Shown here one piece after another: positions 12,047 to 22,100 of a stretch of 64,000 nt of DNA (positions within the stretch are counted from its first letter, which is position 1; every line of letters starts with the position of its first letter). Source of the DNA: JALYXI01 sp963716685. GTDB lineage: Bacteria; Acidobacteriota; Terriglobia; Bryobacterales; Bryobacteraceae. The translations under genes and the position numbers were made by a program. The DNA lies in NCBI GenBank assembly GCA_963716685.1, contig CAVQTR010000003.1, forward strand, positions 1,922,001 to 1,986,000, read 5' to 3'. Under the pieces are notes generated by a model. That model had not been told where the DNA came from. It ran no database searches and saw only the letters and a program-made list of their open reading frames with translations.

Positions 12047-13495
12047 CTAACTCCAGAGGCCGACAACCGGCTTGCCCTTGACCAACTCGCGCGGCTGATT
12101 CAAACTGTTGAGGACTTGCATGTCGGGATCGATGCCGAGCGCATAGTAAACCGTCGCCAGCAGATCGTTGGGGTGCACGGGCTTGTCTTTCGGCGATGAA
12201 GCCGTTTGGTCCGATTCGCCGTACTGAGCTCCCGCCGCGATACCGCATCCCGCGACGATGCCGCTGTAGCAATACGGCCAGTGGTCTCGCCCGTCCGGGG
12301 CGTTGGAGTTCCCCGAAGTGCTAACTCCCATGCGCGGAGACCGGCCGAACTCGCCAATAGCCACTACCAGCGTGTCCTTCAGCATGCCGCGCTGCGACAG
12401 ATCCTCCAGTAAGGCAGAGAGAGACCGGTCCAGCACCGGACAATGCAGATTCCGCAGCGGCTTGAAGTTGGAAGCGTGCGTATCCCAGGAGTCCACTTCG
12501 GCATTACCATTCGCCACCGCGGGCCAGTTCATCTGCACGAATCGCGTGCCAGCTTCAATCAAGCGCCGCGAGAGCAGCAGGCCCTGACCGAAAGTGGTCC
12601 GGCCATAGCGGTCGCGCACCTGGTCCGGCTCTTTGTTCAGGTCGAAGGCATCCCGTGCCTTACCGGAAAGCACCAGATCGAACGCTTTGCCGTAATACTC
12701 GTCGATCGCATAATCCTTCAGAGCTTTCTCAAGATCCGGCATGGACCCGTTGATGCCCTTCAGAAGTTCGAACCGCTCCTTCATCCGCTCGGGCGAAACC
12801 TCCTTGCGGAGCGTCAGATCGTCTAATTGAATCGGCTTGTTGGGATCCTGATACAGACGGTACGGGTCGTAAGCCTTGCCCAGGAATCCGGCGGCTCCTC
12901 CCTTGCCGATCACCCCCGATTCCTGCAGCGGACGAGGCAGTTCCACAAACGGCAAAACCGGCTCGGAGGGCGGCCGCAGCTTGGCGATGTGACTTCCGGC
13001 GGTGGGGAAATCCGCAGGCGACGGCGGTTCCAGTTGTCCCGAGGGAGAAACCTTGTCCGGAGGGTAACCCGTCAGCATCTGATAAATAGCCGCAGTGTGG
13101 TTGAACAGCCCGTTGGGTGTGTAGCTCATCGAGCGGATGAGCGTGCACTTATCCAGCTGCTGCGCCATCATCGGCATGGTTTCGCTGATCTGCGTGCCCG
13201 GTATCTTTGTCTTGATCGGCTTAAACTCGCCCCGGATATTCGCGGGTGCATCCGGTTTGGGGTCCCAGATATCGATGTGGCTGGGGCCGCCCTGCAGGAA
13301 CACCATGATGACTGATTTGGCGCTCTCAAAGCCGCGGCTTCCGGAAAGCCGGTTTGTCGTGGCACCCTGAAGCTTCTGCCATTCGAAGAAGTTGGCGAGG
13401 TTCAGGCCCAGCAGCCCGATGGAACCGGACCGCAGCAGTTCCCGCCGGGTGGGCCCTTCGCAGGTGAATCCGCGTTTGCCTGGAATCGATAACAT
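12047..13495 (-). CDS. DUF1501 family secreted protein
   Basis: This protein of about 482 residues belongs to the DUF1501 family (PF07394), which is related to sulfatase/alkaline-phosphatase folds and is typically encoded beside DUF1549/DUF1553 genes in Planctomycetes and Acidobacteria. The chosen ATG at 13495 has AGGGAG just upstream and gives a twin-arginine-like leader (PTRRELLRSGSIGLLGLNLA). A longer frame to 13693 only adds a shadow of the neighbouring gene. Family segments include MVFLQGGPSHIDIWDPKPDAP near the N-terminus and GEFGRSPRM near the C-terminus. It starts 16 bases after the DUF1549/DUF1553 stop, so it is the last gene of that operon. Its biochemical role is not established. 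Confidence 0.9.
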   Translation of the reverse strand: MLSIPGKRGFTCEGPTRRELLRSGSIGLLGLNLANFFEWQKLQGATTNRLSGSRGFESAKSVIMVFLQGGPSHIDIWDPKPDAPANIRGEFKPIKTKIPGTQISETMPMMAQQLDKCTLIRSMSYTPNGLFNHTAAIYQMLTGYPPDKVSPSGQLEPPSPADFPTAGSHIAKLRPPSEPVLPFVELPRPLQESGVIGKGGAAGFLGKAYDPYRLYQDPNKPIQLDDLTLRKEVSPERMKERFELLKGINGSMPDLEKALKDYAIDEYYGKAFDLVLSGKARDAFDLNKEPDQVRDRYGRTTFGQGLLLSRRLIEAGTRFVQMNWPAVANGNAEVDSWDTHASNFKPLRNLHCPVLDRSLSALLEDLSQRGMLKDTLVVAIGEFGRSPRMGVSTSGNSNAPDGRDHWPYCYSGIVAGCGIAAGAQYGESDQTASSPKDKPVHPNDLLATVYYALGIDPDMQVLNSLNQPRELVKGKPVVGLWS

Positions 13496-13511
13496 CGCTT
13501 TGCTCCCTCGT

Positions 13512-15698
13512 TCAACGGTTATAGAGAAATGCCTTACTGTTGACCAGCGCCCACATGAGATCCTGGGCCCGCGACGCCCTGCCGTCGCCCGCGTGCAAAT
13601 AGGTAATGCTTTGATCCAGTTCGTTCGGCAGCGGAAGGCGGCTGAGCGTCGCCAGATAGATTTCTTCCACCAGAGCGCGGTCGCTCCTGCCACCCATCAG
13701 CGCTTTGGCGATCCGTCCCGCGGGATCCGCAACGGCGTCGGAGATGTTTCTGCCATTTATCAGGTTCAGGGCCTGCGGAAGACTCAGGTCCGTTTTGCGT
13801 TCGCTCTCGCCGGCGGATTCCCGCTGCGGTCTACCAAACAGATCAAGAAATCCATCTTTGCCCACATGCGGGTCGGGAAACTCCTCGGCCGTGGTATCCG
13901 CCGGGATTTCGGGGAAGTTCGGACGAACGCCGGTGGCCTGCGTCACCGCGTCCATCAGCTGTTCGGCATTCAGCCGGCGCGGAATGGCATGGGAAAAATT
14001 GATTTTGTCCGTCACATTCCATTCGTTGGTTTCGATGCCGGCCTGATACACGCGCGAATTCACGATGGTCCGGATCAGGTGCCGGATATCGAAATCGTGG
14101 TCCTTGAAGTCCTTTGTCAGCGCGTTGAGTAGCGCTTCGTTCGACGGCGGATTCGAAGCGCGGATATCGTCCACCGGGTCTATGATCCCTTTCCCGGTGA
14201 AGTAGCTCCACATCCGGTTTGCCATGGATTTGGCGAAAAAGGGATTGTCACGTGACGTGATCCAGTCGGCAAACGCCTGCCGTCGGTTGACATCCGAAGG
14301 CAGCGCCACAGGGGCGGTGCTGGCCACCGTAGCGGAGACCAGGAACTTCGGCTTCATCACGCGGTCGTCCTTGGGATGCCGGACATCGAAGTTGTCGCGC
14401 TTGTCGTAGACGATCTCTTCGCCGCTTTCATAACCGGGCCGGATACCAACGGTCGAGAAGAACGAGGTCATCTCGTAATACTGGTTCTGCGTCCAGCGCT
14501 CGAACGGGTGATCGTGACACTGCGTGCACACCATGCGTACCCCAAGGAAAACCTGTGTGGTCTTCTCCATCGTGGGTTTGGGGTCGCGCGTCACCCGGTA
14601 GTAGTTGGTCGCCGGGTTCTCGTTTGAACTGCCCCGGCTGGTAAGCAGCTCGTGGACGAAAACGTCGTAGCGCTTGTTGCTGGCGATGGAACTGCGAATC
14701 CACTCGCGGAACTCCCACACGCTCTTGTCACCGAGATACTTGCGATCGTTCTGCAGGAGATCGCCCCACTTTAGAGTCCAATGGTCGACGAACGACTTCC
14801 GCGCCATCAGGTTATCGATCATGCGCGCGCGGCGCGTGCGCGCGGGTGTGGGGTCAGCCAGGAAGGCGCGTACTTCCTCGGGCGTGGGAAGCTGCCCGGT
14901 GAGGTCCGCAGACACGCGCCGGAGGAAGGTCGCATCGTCCACTGCCGGAGAAGGCTGAATTTTCAGCCGGCGCAGTTTGGCGTCCACCAGCTGATCAATG
15001 TAGTTGTTTTGCGGAAGCTGCTTCCACACAAATCCGGTCTTCGGGTTCAGAACTGTTACCGGGACTGTTCCGAACTTGCCCTCGTACCGGACCAGCATGG
15101 TGGCTTCCCCGATGCGGATGCCTTTCACGGCTGCTTCGCTGGTGATGTCCGCCGTGTCCGGAATGTTGCTCGCGATTACTGCTTCCCTGGTGACATCGCG
15201 CTCGCCGCCATCGAGGTAATGCGCAACTACTTTGATCTTCTGCTCGAGGCCCGGCTGCGCCATTTCAACATCGGCCGGCTGCATGTCGATGCGGTCGACT
15301 TTGTCCTTCGTGGGGTCTCCATACGGCACGCCCTGCGCGATCCAGGCGTAGACGGTCTTGTAATAAGCCGAACCCGGTTCGATGCGCAATCCACCGCCAT
15401 GCGGGACTTCCTGTGTCGGCTTGGCCAGCATCAGGCTGCGTCCCGGGTCCGATCGGTTGAAGCGCCTGCCGGAAAGGTCGTAAAGCAATGCCTGATAGTC
15501 AAACTCGGGGTCGTACCCGCGCAGAGAAAGCTTGAATCCGTTCTTCCCTTTGGCCGCGCCGTGGCACGGACCGGAAGAACAGCCCACCTTGTTCAGGATG
15601 GGCGCCACGTCGCGCAGGAAGGTAATCCTGCCCGTGCTCTGTGCCGAAAGGCTTGCGGCGCTAACGGCTGCCAGAAACAGCTTTACTCGTATCTTCAC
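13512..15698 (-). CDS. Secreted cytochrome c-like/DUF1549-DUF1553 protein with Ig-like insert
   Basis: This exported protein of 728 residues has a signal peptide (VKLFLAAVSAASLSAQ), then a PSCyt-type region with a CSSGPCH haem-binding-like motif (CxxxxCH rather than CxxCH) near residue 40. A bacterial Ig-like (BIG2) stretch follows around residues 160-215, then DUF1549 (about 240-440, with CTQCHDHPFERW) and DUF1553 (about 470-720, with NRMWSYFTGKGI). This domain order is characteristic of planctomycete/acidobacterial PSD proteins of unknown function. The start is GTG and overlaps the end of the upstream PPC gene by 38 bases, indicating coupling. Confidence 0.9.
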   Translation of the reverse strand: MKIRVKLFLAAVSAASLSAQSTGRITFLRDVAPILNKVGCSSGPCHGAAKGKNGFKLSLRGYDPEFDYQALLYDLSGRRFNRSDPGRSLMLAKPTQEVPHGGGLRIEPGSAYYKTVYAWIAQGVPYGDPTKDKVDRIDMQPADVEMAQPGLEQKIKVVAHYLDGGERDVTREAVIASNIPDTADITSEAAVKGIRIGEATMLVRYEGKFGTVPVTVLNPKTGFVWKQLPQNNYIDQLVDAKLRRLKIQPSPAVDDATFLRRVSADLTGQLPTPEEVRAFLADPTPARTRRARMIDNLMARKSFVDHWTLKWGDLLQNDRKYLGDKSVWEFREWIRSSIASNKRYDVFVHELLTSRGSSNENPATNYYRVTRDPKPTMEKTTQVFLGVRMVCTQCHDHPFERWTQNQYYEMTSFFSTVGIRPGYESGEEIVYDKRDNFDVRHPKDDRVMKPKFLVSATVASTAPVALPSDVNRRQAFADWITSRDNPFFAKSMANRMWSYFTGKGIIDPVDDIRASNPPSNEALLNALTKDFKDHDFDIRHLIRTIVNSRVYQAGIETNEWNVTDKINFSHAIPRRLNAEQLMDAVTQATGVRPNFPEIPADTTAEEFPDPHVGKDGFLDLFGRPQRESAGESERKTDLSLPQALNLINGRNISDAVADPAGRIAKALMGGRSDRALVEEIYLATLSRLPLPNELDQSITYLHAGDGRASRAQDLMWALVNSKAFLYNR

Positions 15699-16791
15699 TG
15701 CTTACCCCTTTTAAGACTTCGAACGGAATTGCGCGGGAATAGATGGTTTCCCGCTGCCCATCCACCATGAGGGATGCGCTGATCACCAGATCGTAAACGG
15801 CGGGCGTCGTCGCCCGGGTGGTTGTTACCGTGAACGTCCCGGTTGGCGCACCCATAGCCGATGCTTTTACGTCGATGACCCGAATGTCCCGCACTCCCGG
15901 CGCATCCGCGCTCACGGCCGCCGGCATCACCAGGTCCTTCCGCTTACTTGTGATTTGCCATGCAAACTCATAGGCGTCGCCTTCCGCCATCTGCTTGTGT
16001 CCGGTGGGCTTCACTTCCAGAATGGCGGGCGGTTCCTTGCCCAGCGCCGCCGGTAACGCCATGCCAAGCCACGCGGCGGTAAAGGGTTTCTGCCGGTCGT
16101 TTGAACTCGGGTCCGGCAGACCGGTGCCGCCCGCGACGTCAATGGTTACACCGAGGCCAGCCGCATTCCGGCGCAGTGTCGAGCCGTCGGCGAGCTGCGC
16201 CTCGCCCACGATGACCAGATTTTCTGTGGGCAGCACGGCGTCGTGCTCAGCCGTGAGGCTCAACACCCCGCGGCGGCTGAACGAGCGCTGGTTGCTCGGG
16301 TCTGTGGTTTCGGCGCCGATGTAACCGCCCGCCACGGTCCAGCCCTTGGGCAGGTGGGGAATCGTCGCGCGGATGACTCCGTCGTAGCCCCGGCGATCGG
16401 CATTGATGGCGATGTGCATCGTACCGCCGCGTGGAACGTTGACATAGGCGGGGGTTGCCGATAACCGGAACTCCCCGGCTTGTTTGCGAACGGTAAGGCG
16501 ATAAGCAAAATCAGAACCGCCGCGCTGGGCGATGTCTTCCACCGCGACTACGATTTCCGTGGTGGCGTCCGGCACCTTGAAATCGAGCACCGGATCCGCG
16601 CTCGTCCGGCCCACCTGATTGAGGGAAAACACATCGACGGCTGGTGGGATGTCGCCGGCCGAGGCCAGCTTCTTGCCTTTCGCATCGTAGACCGTAATCA
16701 GCCCGTCGAGGCGCGATGTCTCCAGTTCACGACTTTGTAATTCGAACAGGTACGATTCGCCTGGTGCGACGCGCAGCGAATATCGATTCAC
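15661..16791 (-). pseudogene. PPC-domain secreted protein, C-terminal fragment after frameshift
   Basis: This 376-residue reading frame continues the protein encoded by 17740..16727 in another phase. Its beginning (NRYSLRVAPGESYLFELQS) is the second half of a pre-peptidase C-terminal (PPC)-like domain whose first strand (VNGRIA) lies in the upstream frame. The remainder is several beta-sandwich domains. There is no signal peptide and no good ribosome-binding site at its own GTG. Removing one base near 16810 would join the halves into a protein of about 690 residues. Either the gene is inactivated or the assembly has a one-base insertion. Confidence 0.8.
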
Positions 16792-17740
16792 CCCAGCGGG
16801 CTTGCGCGATTCGACCGTTTACCACGACCGGGACGGTTAAGCCACTTTCGCCTGGCTCGCTGACTTCCGGATACTCGCTCAGCGCAAGCCGGAACGGAAG
16901 CGTTGGCGAGGCCGGCATGGGAACCGCGACGAAATCGCCCTGCGCCGGGAGCTTGACTGTCGTTGTCACCGGCCCGGCAGGGGTGACAAACTGCACTTGT
17001 GTCGAGTGCCCTCGCTGCCCGCCCAGGGGGAAAACAGACTCGGCATAAGCATAGTCGCCGATCATCAGCCGGTAGAAATTTTGTTCCTGTTTGCTGAAAC
17101 GCGCGTCGTGCACTTCCACGAAGTAGTTTCCTTCGCGCGGGAAGGTGAAAGCCAGCCGCGAATCCACTCCGATGCCCGGCGCGTCTTCATTCCTCGCCAG
17201 TTTCACGCCCTTCTCGTCATACAGTTCGATCACCGGATCGATGGCCGACCCGCAGCGCCGCGCCTCCACTTCAAAAACGCGGCGTTCCCCGGCCTTTGCC
17301 GCGAGCCGAAAAATATCCCGGTCCGCCCCCGACAACGTGCCGTTAATCGTCACAGGGGTGGACTTCACAGGAGTGGCGGTGGCGAATGTGTCGTTCGTGT
17401 GCGGCTCGAGCTCCCCTTCTTCGATCTCCGGGAACGCTCCCACCGTGAACAGGAGAACGTTGGAGATGCCCTCGGCCGATCGAACCCGCACCGGATAGGT
17501 GCCGCGGACCGCTTCCCTTTTCAGCTCGACCAAAAACGCCAGTCCTTTCGCAGTCGGCGTCATAGGCGTGAAAACCGCTGGCAAAGGAGAAATCAGGGTC
17601 GCGCCCGAGGGCAGGTCGCGTCCGGTCAGGGTCAGCGTGAAGGTGGTGCCCTGCTGCGCTCCCCGCGGCTGCAACTCAGTCAGCAGCGGAGCGGCCGCCA
17701 GTGTTGTCTGAAGCGCGAGAGTAAGCAAAAGATTCTTCAC
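16727..17740 (-). pseudogene. PPC-domain secreted protein, N-terminal fragment before frameshift
   Basis: This 337-residue frame starts at GTG 17740, six bases after the WD40/cytochrome gene, and has a signal peptide (LLLTLALQTTLAAAP). It contains an IPT/Ig-like domain (about 20-100), then a PPC domain (about 115-230; FRLAAKAGERRVFEVEARR, DPVIELYDEKG). It begins a second PPC repeat and loses the family pattern after VNGRIAQA near 16805. The protein sequence resumes in the frame of 15661..16791. The position in the operon matches the PPC proteins that accompany PSCyt/DUF1549/DUF1501 genes in related bacteria. Confidence 0.8.
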
Positions 17741-17746
17741 GGCGTT

Positions 17747-19096
17747 TTACTGTTGACTCGATGTTTCTGTTGCAAGCGGCACCGGCACAAAGTCCTTGAC
17801 GAGCTCGCCTGTAGAGGGGTCGTAAATCCGAACGTGGCCGTCGAAGCCCCCGGTCGCCAGGCGATTCGCCGCCGGATTAAACGCCACAGCATAGATACCG
17901 GCGGAATGACCGTTGCACGATGCGATCAGCGCGCCGGTATCGGCATCGTAGACATTCACCTGCGGAGCCATCCCACCCACCGCGATCATCCTGCCGTTGG
18001 GCGACCAGGCGAGGCTGGCAATGGCGCCGTCCTGCCGCGGAAGCTTGCGCACCAGCGTCGTATCGTCGGCAATCTTCATCACCTTTGGGCGGTCCATCAG
18101 ATAAATGTAAGGTACGCGTTCCTCGCCGCCGATCACCACCATGTCTTTTGATGGATGTCGCGCCACCGCAGCCAGCTCGCCGCGCAGCAGATTTACGTTC
18201 TCCAGAAACGCGCCGCCCGCAACGTCGCTCAGCTTCGCTGCCTGGTCGCGGCCCACGGAAACCACGCGCTTGCCATCAATGCCGAAGACGGTCCCGAGAA
18301 CCCAGTTCTCGTGGTTTCCAATTTTCTTCAGCTCTTTGCCGCTTGCCGTATCGATCAGGCGCACACTGTTATCCGCGCCACCCACCGCGATGGTTTTACC
18401 ATCGGCTGAAACGGAGGCACCGAATAGAGTATCGGTCGTCAAGGTAACGGAATGCCTGAGCTTTGCTGTTGCCGGATCCCACAACTGAATTTCACCAAAG
18501 CGCGCGGGGGTCCCGCCGGCGGCCACCACGGTCGAGCCGTCGGGTGAATAGGAGATGCTGTTGATCCGTTCCGATTGGCCGATCAATCGCGACATCAGAG
18601 CCCCGCCGTCGCTCCGTAGCAGCAGGACTTCGCGGTACCCCGACACAGCAAGCGTTTTCCCATCGGGAGAGAAAGCCAGCGCGCTGACGACCGGCGGTTG
18701 GTGATAAACGGGTGGCCGGTCTACTGAGATGAGATCCTTCACTTCGGCCGGCGTATCGTTCAATGCCCCGGCTGCAATCCACGAAGAGACGGAGGCGATC
18801 TGTTCAGCGGTAAGGGGCGTGCCGCCCAGCGGCATAACCGGCTGCGATTCACCCTTTATGTATTTGACCAGCAGGCTGGAAGACGGGTTGCCCGCGACAA
18901 AAGCCGGGCCGCGCTTGCCTCCCTGGCTCATGCCTGTGAACGTTGTCAGGTCCAGTCCCGAACTCTTCGCGGCTGGTTGGTGGCAACCCTGGCACTGTCG
19001 CTGCAGAATCGGGCGGACATCCCGAAAGTAACTGGCGCTCTGCTCGCCCGCCAGCAGGGCTGGAAGGCAGGCTGCCGCAAACAGGAACACTCGCAT
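17747..19096 (-). CDS. Secreted c-type cytochrome (PSCyt1) plus WD40 beta-propeller protein
   Basis: This protein of about 449 residues is exported by a signal peptide (MRVFLFAAACLPALLAG). An N-terminal planctomycete-type cytochrome c domain follows, with haem motif CQGCH preceded by YFRDVRPILQRQ. The rest is a WD40-like propeller with repeats such as LAFSPDGKTLAVSG, SYSPDGSTVVAAG and AWSPNGRMIAVGG. The ATG at 19096 is preferred because it starts the signal peptide directly; an in-frame GTG at 19117 would add seven residues. It is the first gene of the operon that continues with the PPC, DUF1549/DUF1553 and DUF1501 genes. Redox role inferred, partner unknown. Confidence 0.88.
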   Translation of the reverse strand: MRVFLFAAACLPALLAGEQSASYFRDVRPILQRQCQGCHQPAAKSSGLDLTTFTGMSQGGKRGPAFVAGNPSSSLLVKYIKGESQPVMPLGGTPLTAEQIASVSSWIAAGALNDTPAEVKDLISVDRPPVYHQPPVVSALAFSPDGKTLAVSGYREVLLLRSDGGALMSRLIGQSERINSISYSPDGSTVVAAGGTPARFGEIQLWDPATAKLRHSVTLTTDTLFGASVSADGKTIAVGGADNSVRLIDTASGKELKKIGNHENWVLGTVFGIDGKRVVSVGRDQAAKLSDVAGGAFLENVNLLRGELAAVARHPSKDMVVIGGEERVPYIYLMDRPKVMKIADDTTLVRKLPRQDGAIASLAWSPNGRMIAVGGMAPQVNVYDADTGALIASCNGHSAGIYAVAFNPAANRLATGGFDGHVRIYDPSTGELVKDFVPVPLATETSSQQ

Positions 19097-19137
19097 TGCT
19101 TTGTGGAATTCTATCACTTACTACGGTTCGTCAATCT

Positions 19138-22100
19138 TCAGAAGTAAAGCCGCACTCCCATGGTGATCAGCCGCGGACCGTACTGCGGCCCTGTCGCCCT
19201 GCCGAAGTTCGGATTTCCCACGGTGCCGTTCACGCCGAAATCGGTCTTATTGAAAGGATTGAAAGCATCCGCGCGGAACTGCAGCCGAACCCGGCTCCCG
19301 TCGCCCGCCGGCCACACATACAGCTGCTTGATAATGGCGATGTTGTCCGTAAGCACCGGCGGCTGGCGGAACCTGCTGTTGTACTGCGACGAGGTTCCAA
19401 ACGAATACTGGCCCGGCACCGAAAAGGCCGCCGCATTGAAATAAAGGCTGGCCGGGTTGTTAGGGTTGAGAGACGTGCGGCTCTGGCCCGTAAGAATCGC
19501 GCCGCCGTTGGCGTTGCACATGCGCGCGTCCGTGAACAGGACACCGTTGCCCAGAGTGTTCGGGCACGTCAGCGCAATCAGTGCGCCGCTGCGGTACTGG
19601 TGCGTGTCCGCAATAGTCCAGTTCCCCACCAGTGCGTTCATCAACCTGCCGGAACCGCTCAGGAACTGTTTGCCCGCGCCGAAAGGCAGATCGTAAGTGC
19701 TGTAAAAATTGAAAACGTTCGGAAGGTCAAACGCCAGATACGATTTCGCCTGGTTCAGGTTGTACTGGTCCTGCGCATACACCTGGGATTGAGAAAAGAT
19801 CTGGCGGTAAGTCAGAAGGCCCAGCGACTTCGATCTTACATAGGACGAACCGAACTGCCAGTTGCCGAAATGCTTCTGCACCCTAATCATGCCTGAGTCG
19901 TACCAGGTTTTTCCCTGACCGCTGTTGCGCGAAAAGACATTGAGAAACTGCGGGAACGGACGGAGCGACTGCGCCAGGGTACCCGTGAAGCTGGGATACG
20001 GAAGCTTGAACCCGGCCGCGACCACGGCCGCTGACGTGATGTTCTGCTGCAGCAGCGGACCGAGAGAGAGATACGATGGATTCACCTGGTTCAGATCAAC
20101 GGTGGAATTCAGCCGGTTGCCGCGGTTTCCCTGATAATCCACCTCGATCAAAAAGCCCTTCACTTCCCGTTGCACGTTCAGGTTGTACGTCTGGATGCGT
20201 GGCGCCACTCCGAATGTACTTCCCAGGTAATCGACGGCGAGCCCATTCCCGACGCTCGGGCTCAGGAACGGGGGCGGCTGATAATTCGCCGGCTTCGGAA
20301 TGCCGGAATCCCATTGGAAGGGTGCGCTCACACCGTCCGACACCTGCGCGAAAGATCCGTTTGCGCCCAGCGTGCATCCGCAGCCACCGTTGCTGGTGGC
20401 TTCGTAAAAGATTCCCCAGCCGCCGCGAATCACGGTTTTCGGCGTGAGCTGATAGGCAAACCCCAGCCGCGGACCAACATCGGACCAATCGGTGGGCCAG
20501 AATCGCGTGGTGCCGGAGCGGTTCGGACCGCTGCCCGCAAAGATATAGGCCCCGGGGTAACCGTTGGCCGCTGGATTCGCAGCCGTTAAGGAAATCGAAC
20601 CCATCGTCGGTGCATACCAGTTGACTGGCACGTCATAGCGCAGGCCCAGGTTCAGTGTCAGCCGCGAAGTAACTCGCCAGTTATCGTTGAAATAGGCGCT
20701 GTAGTACTGATAGCGAATTACGGTGTCCTGGACAGGCGTCGCCGCAGCACTCACCGAATCCGGCAATCCCAAAAGGAAACTGGCGAAGGAGTTGCCGGTT
20801 GTGCCCGTCGCTGCGGGGTTCGCGGTTTCATTTCGCGCGAACGCGTAAGTGCCGTTGGTACCCGCCAAATCGTGGCTGAGTGTTTCCAGCCGGCGAAGAT
20901 CCCAGCCCATCTTGAATTCGTGTTTTCCGTGCACCCACGTCAGGCCCTGGCCAATCTGCGTCGTGTAGTTATTCTGCCCGCCGTTGTTTACCTTGCCCTG
21001 CTGCATGCCCCAGGCCGTGTAGGCATCGGCCGAGGCGAACTGAATCACCGGGGTCGCATCGGAATCGCCCGTGAGGCCCGGGAAGCCAACCTTGGTAGCG
21101 AAGCCGCTTTGCGCCGGTACGAACCATTGCTGCACGGTTCGCGAGTACCCGTAAGTGCTGTGCAGCAGAACGGTGGGCGAGATGGTGAAATCCTCGTTGA
21201 CCCGGAAGATCCAGGGCTTCTGATACTGGCTGCCCAGAGCAGTGCCCAGCGGACCAGGAAAGTCCGAAGTCGCCGCCGTCAGCTGATTGTCCATCGACTG
21301 GAAGTAAGAGACCCGGTTCCTGGCGCCTATAATCTGATCGATCTTGAATGCCCACACATGATCCGTAACCTGCGACGTATTCACAAACGCATGGTTGTTA
21401 GACAGCGCCGCTCCGGTTGGAGCCGGAATGGAGGGAATGATATTCGAGGAAAGTTTGCTAAAACGGCTGGATGGAATGATGTTTCCGGGGAAAGGCGTTC
21501 GCACTGCCGAGGTGCCGGCGCCCTGCGTCGATTGCGGGTCGTAAATCGTCTGCGGGATCTGGCTGAAGTTGCCCTGTGTCTCGAGAGCCGTGGGCACGGT
21601 GTTTAGGATACTTGCAGGCGCCACGGGACGAAGGTCATTATCGTCCGAGAAGTAGAAGAAAGTTTTATTCCGGCCGTTATAGATCTTCGGGATGTAGACC
21701 GGACCGCCGATGCCCCCGCCGGTCTCATTCAGCCGATCCTTCGGACGAAAACCGGGTCTATTATTTGGGTTCTGATTGACGCTCCATCCCGCGGCCTCCC
21801 AGATGTCCCGGCGCATGTTATACGTCCAGGTTCCGTGTAAGTCGTTACCGCCCGATCGGGTGTTCAGGATCTCGATGCCGCCGCCCGTGCGGCCGTATTC
21901 GGCGCTGTAGGTGCCCTGCAGAAGCTTGAACTCGCTAAAGGCCTCCGCGGAAGGCGGGTTGAACACGGTGCCGCCGGACTCCGGAATCACATTACTCGCC
22001 CCATCGATCAGTTGCTCGCGCGCGCGACCGGTGGAACCTGCAATGCTGAGTTCGCCGCCGCTGTTCACGCCCGCCATGAAGCTCAGGAACGCGGAAGGGT

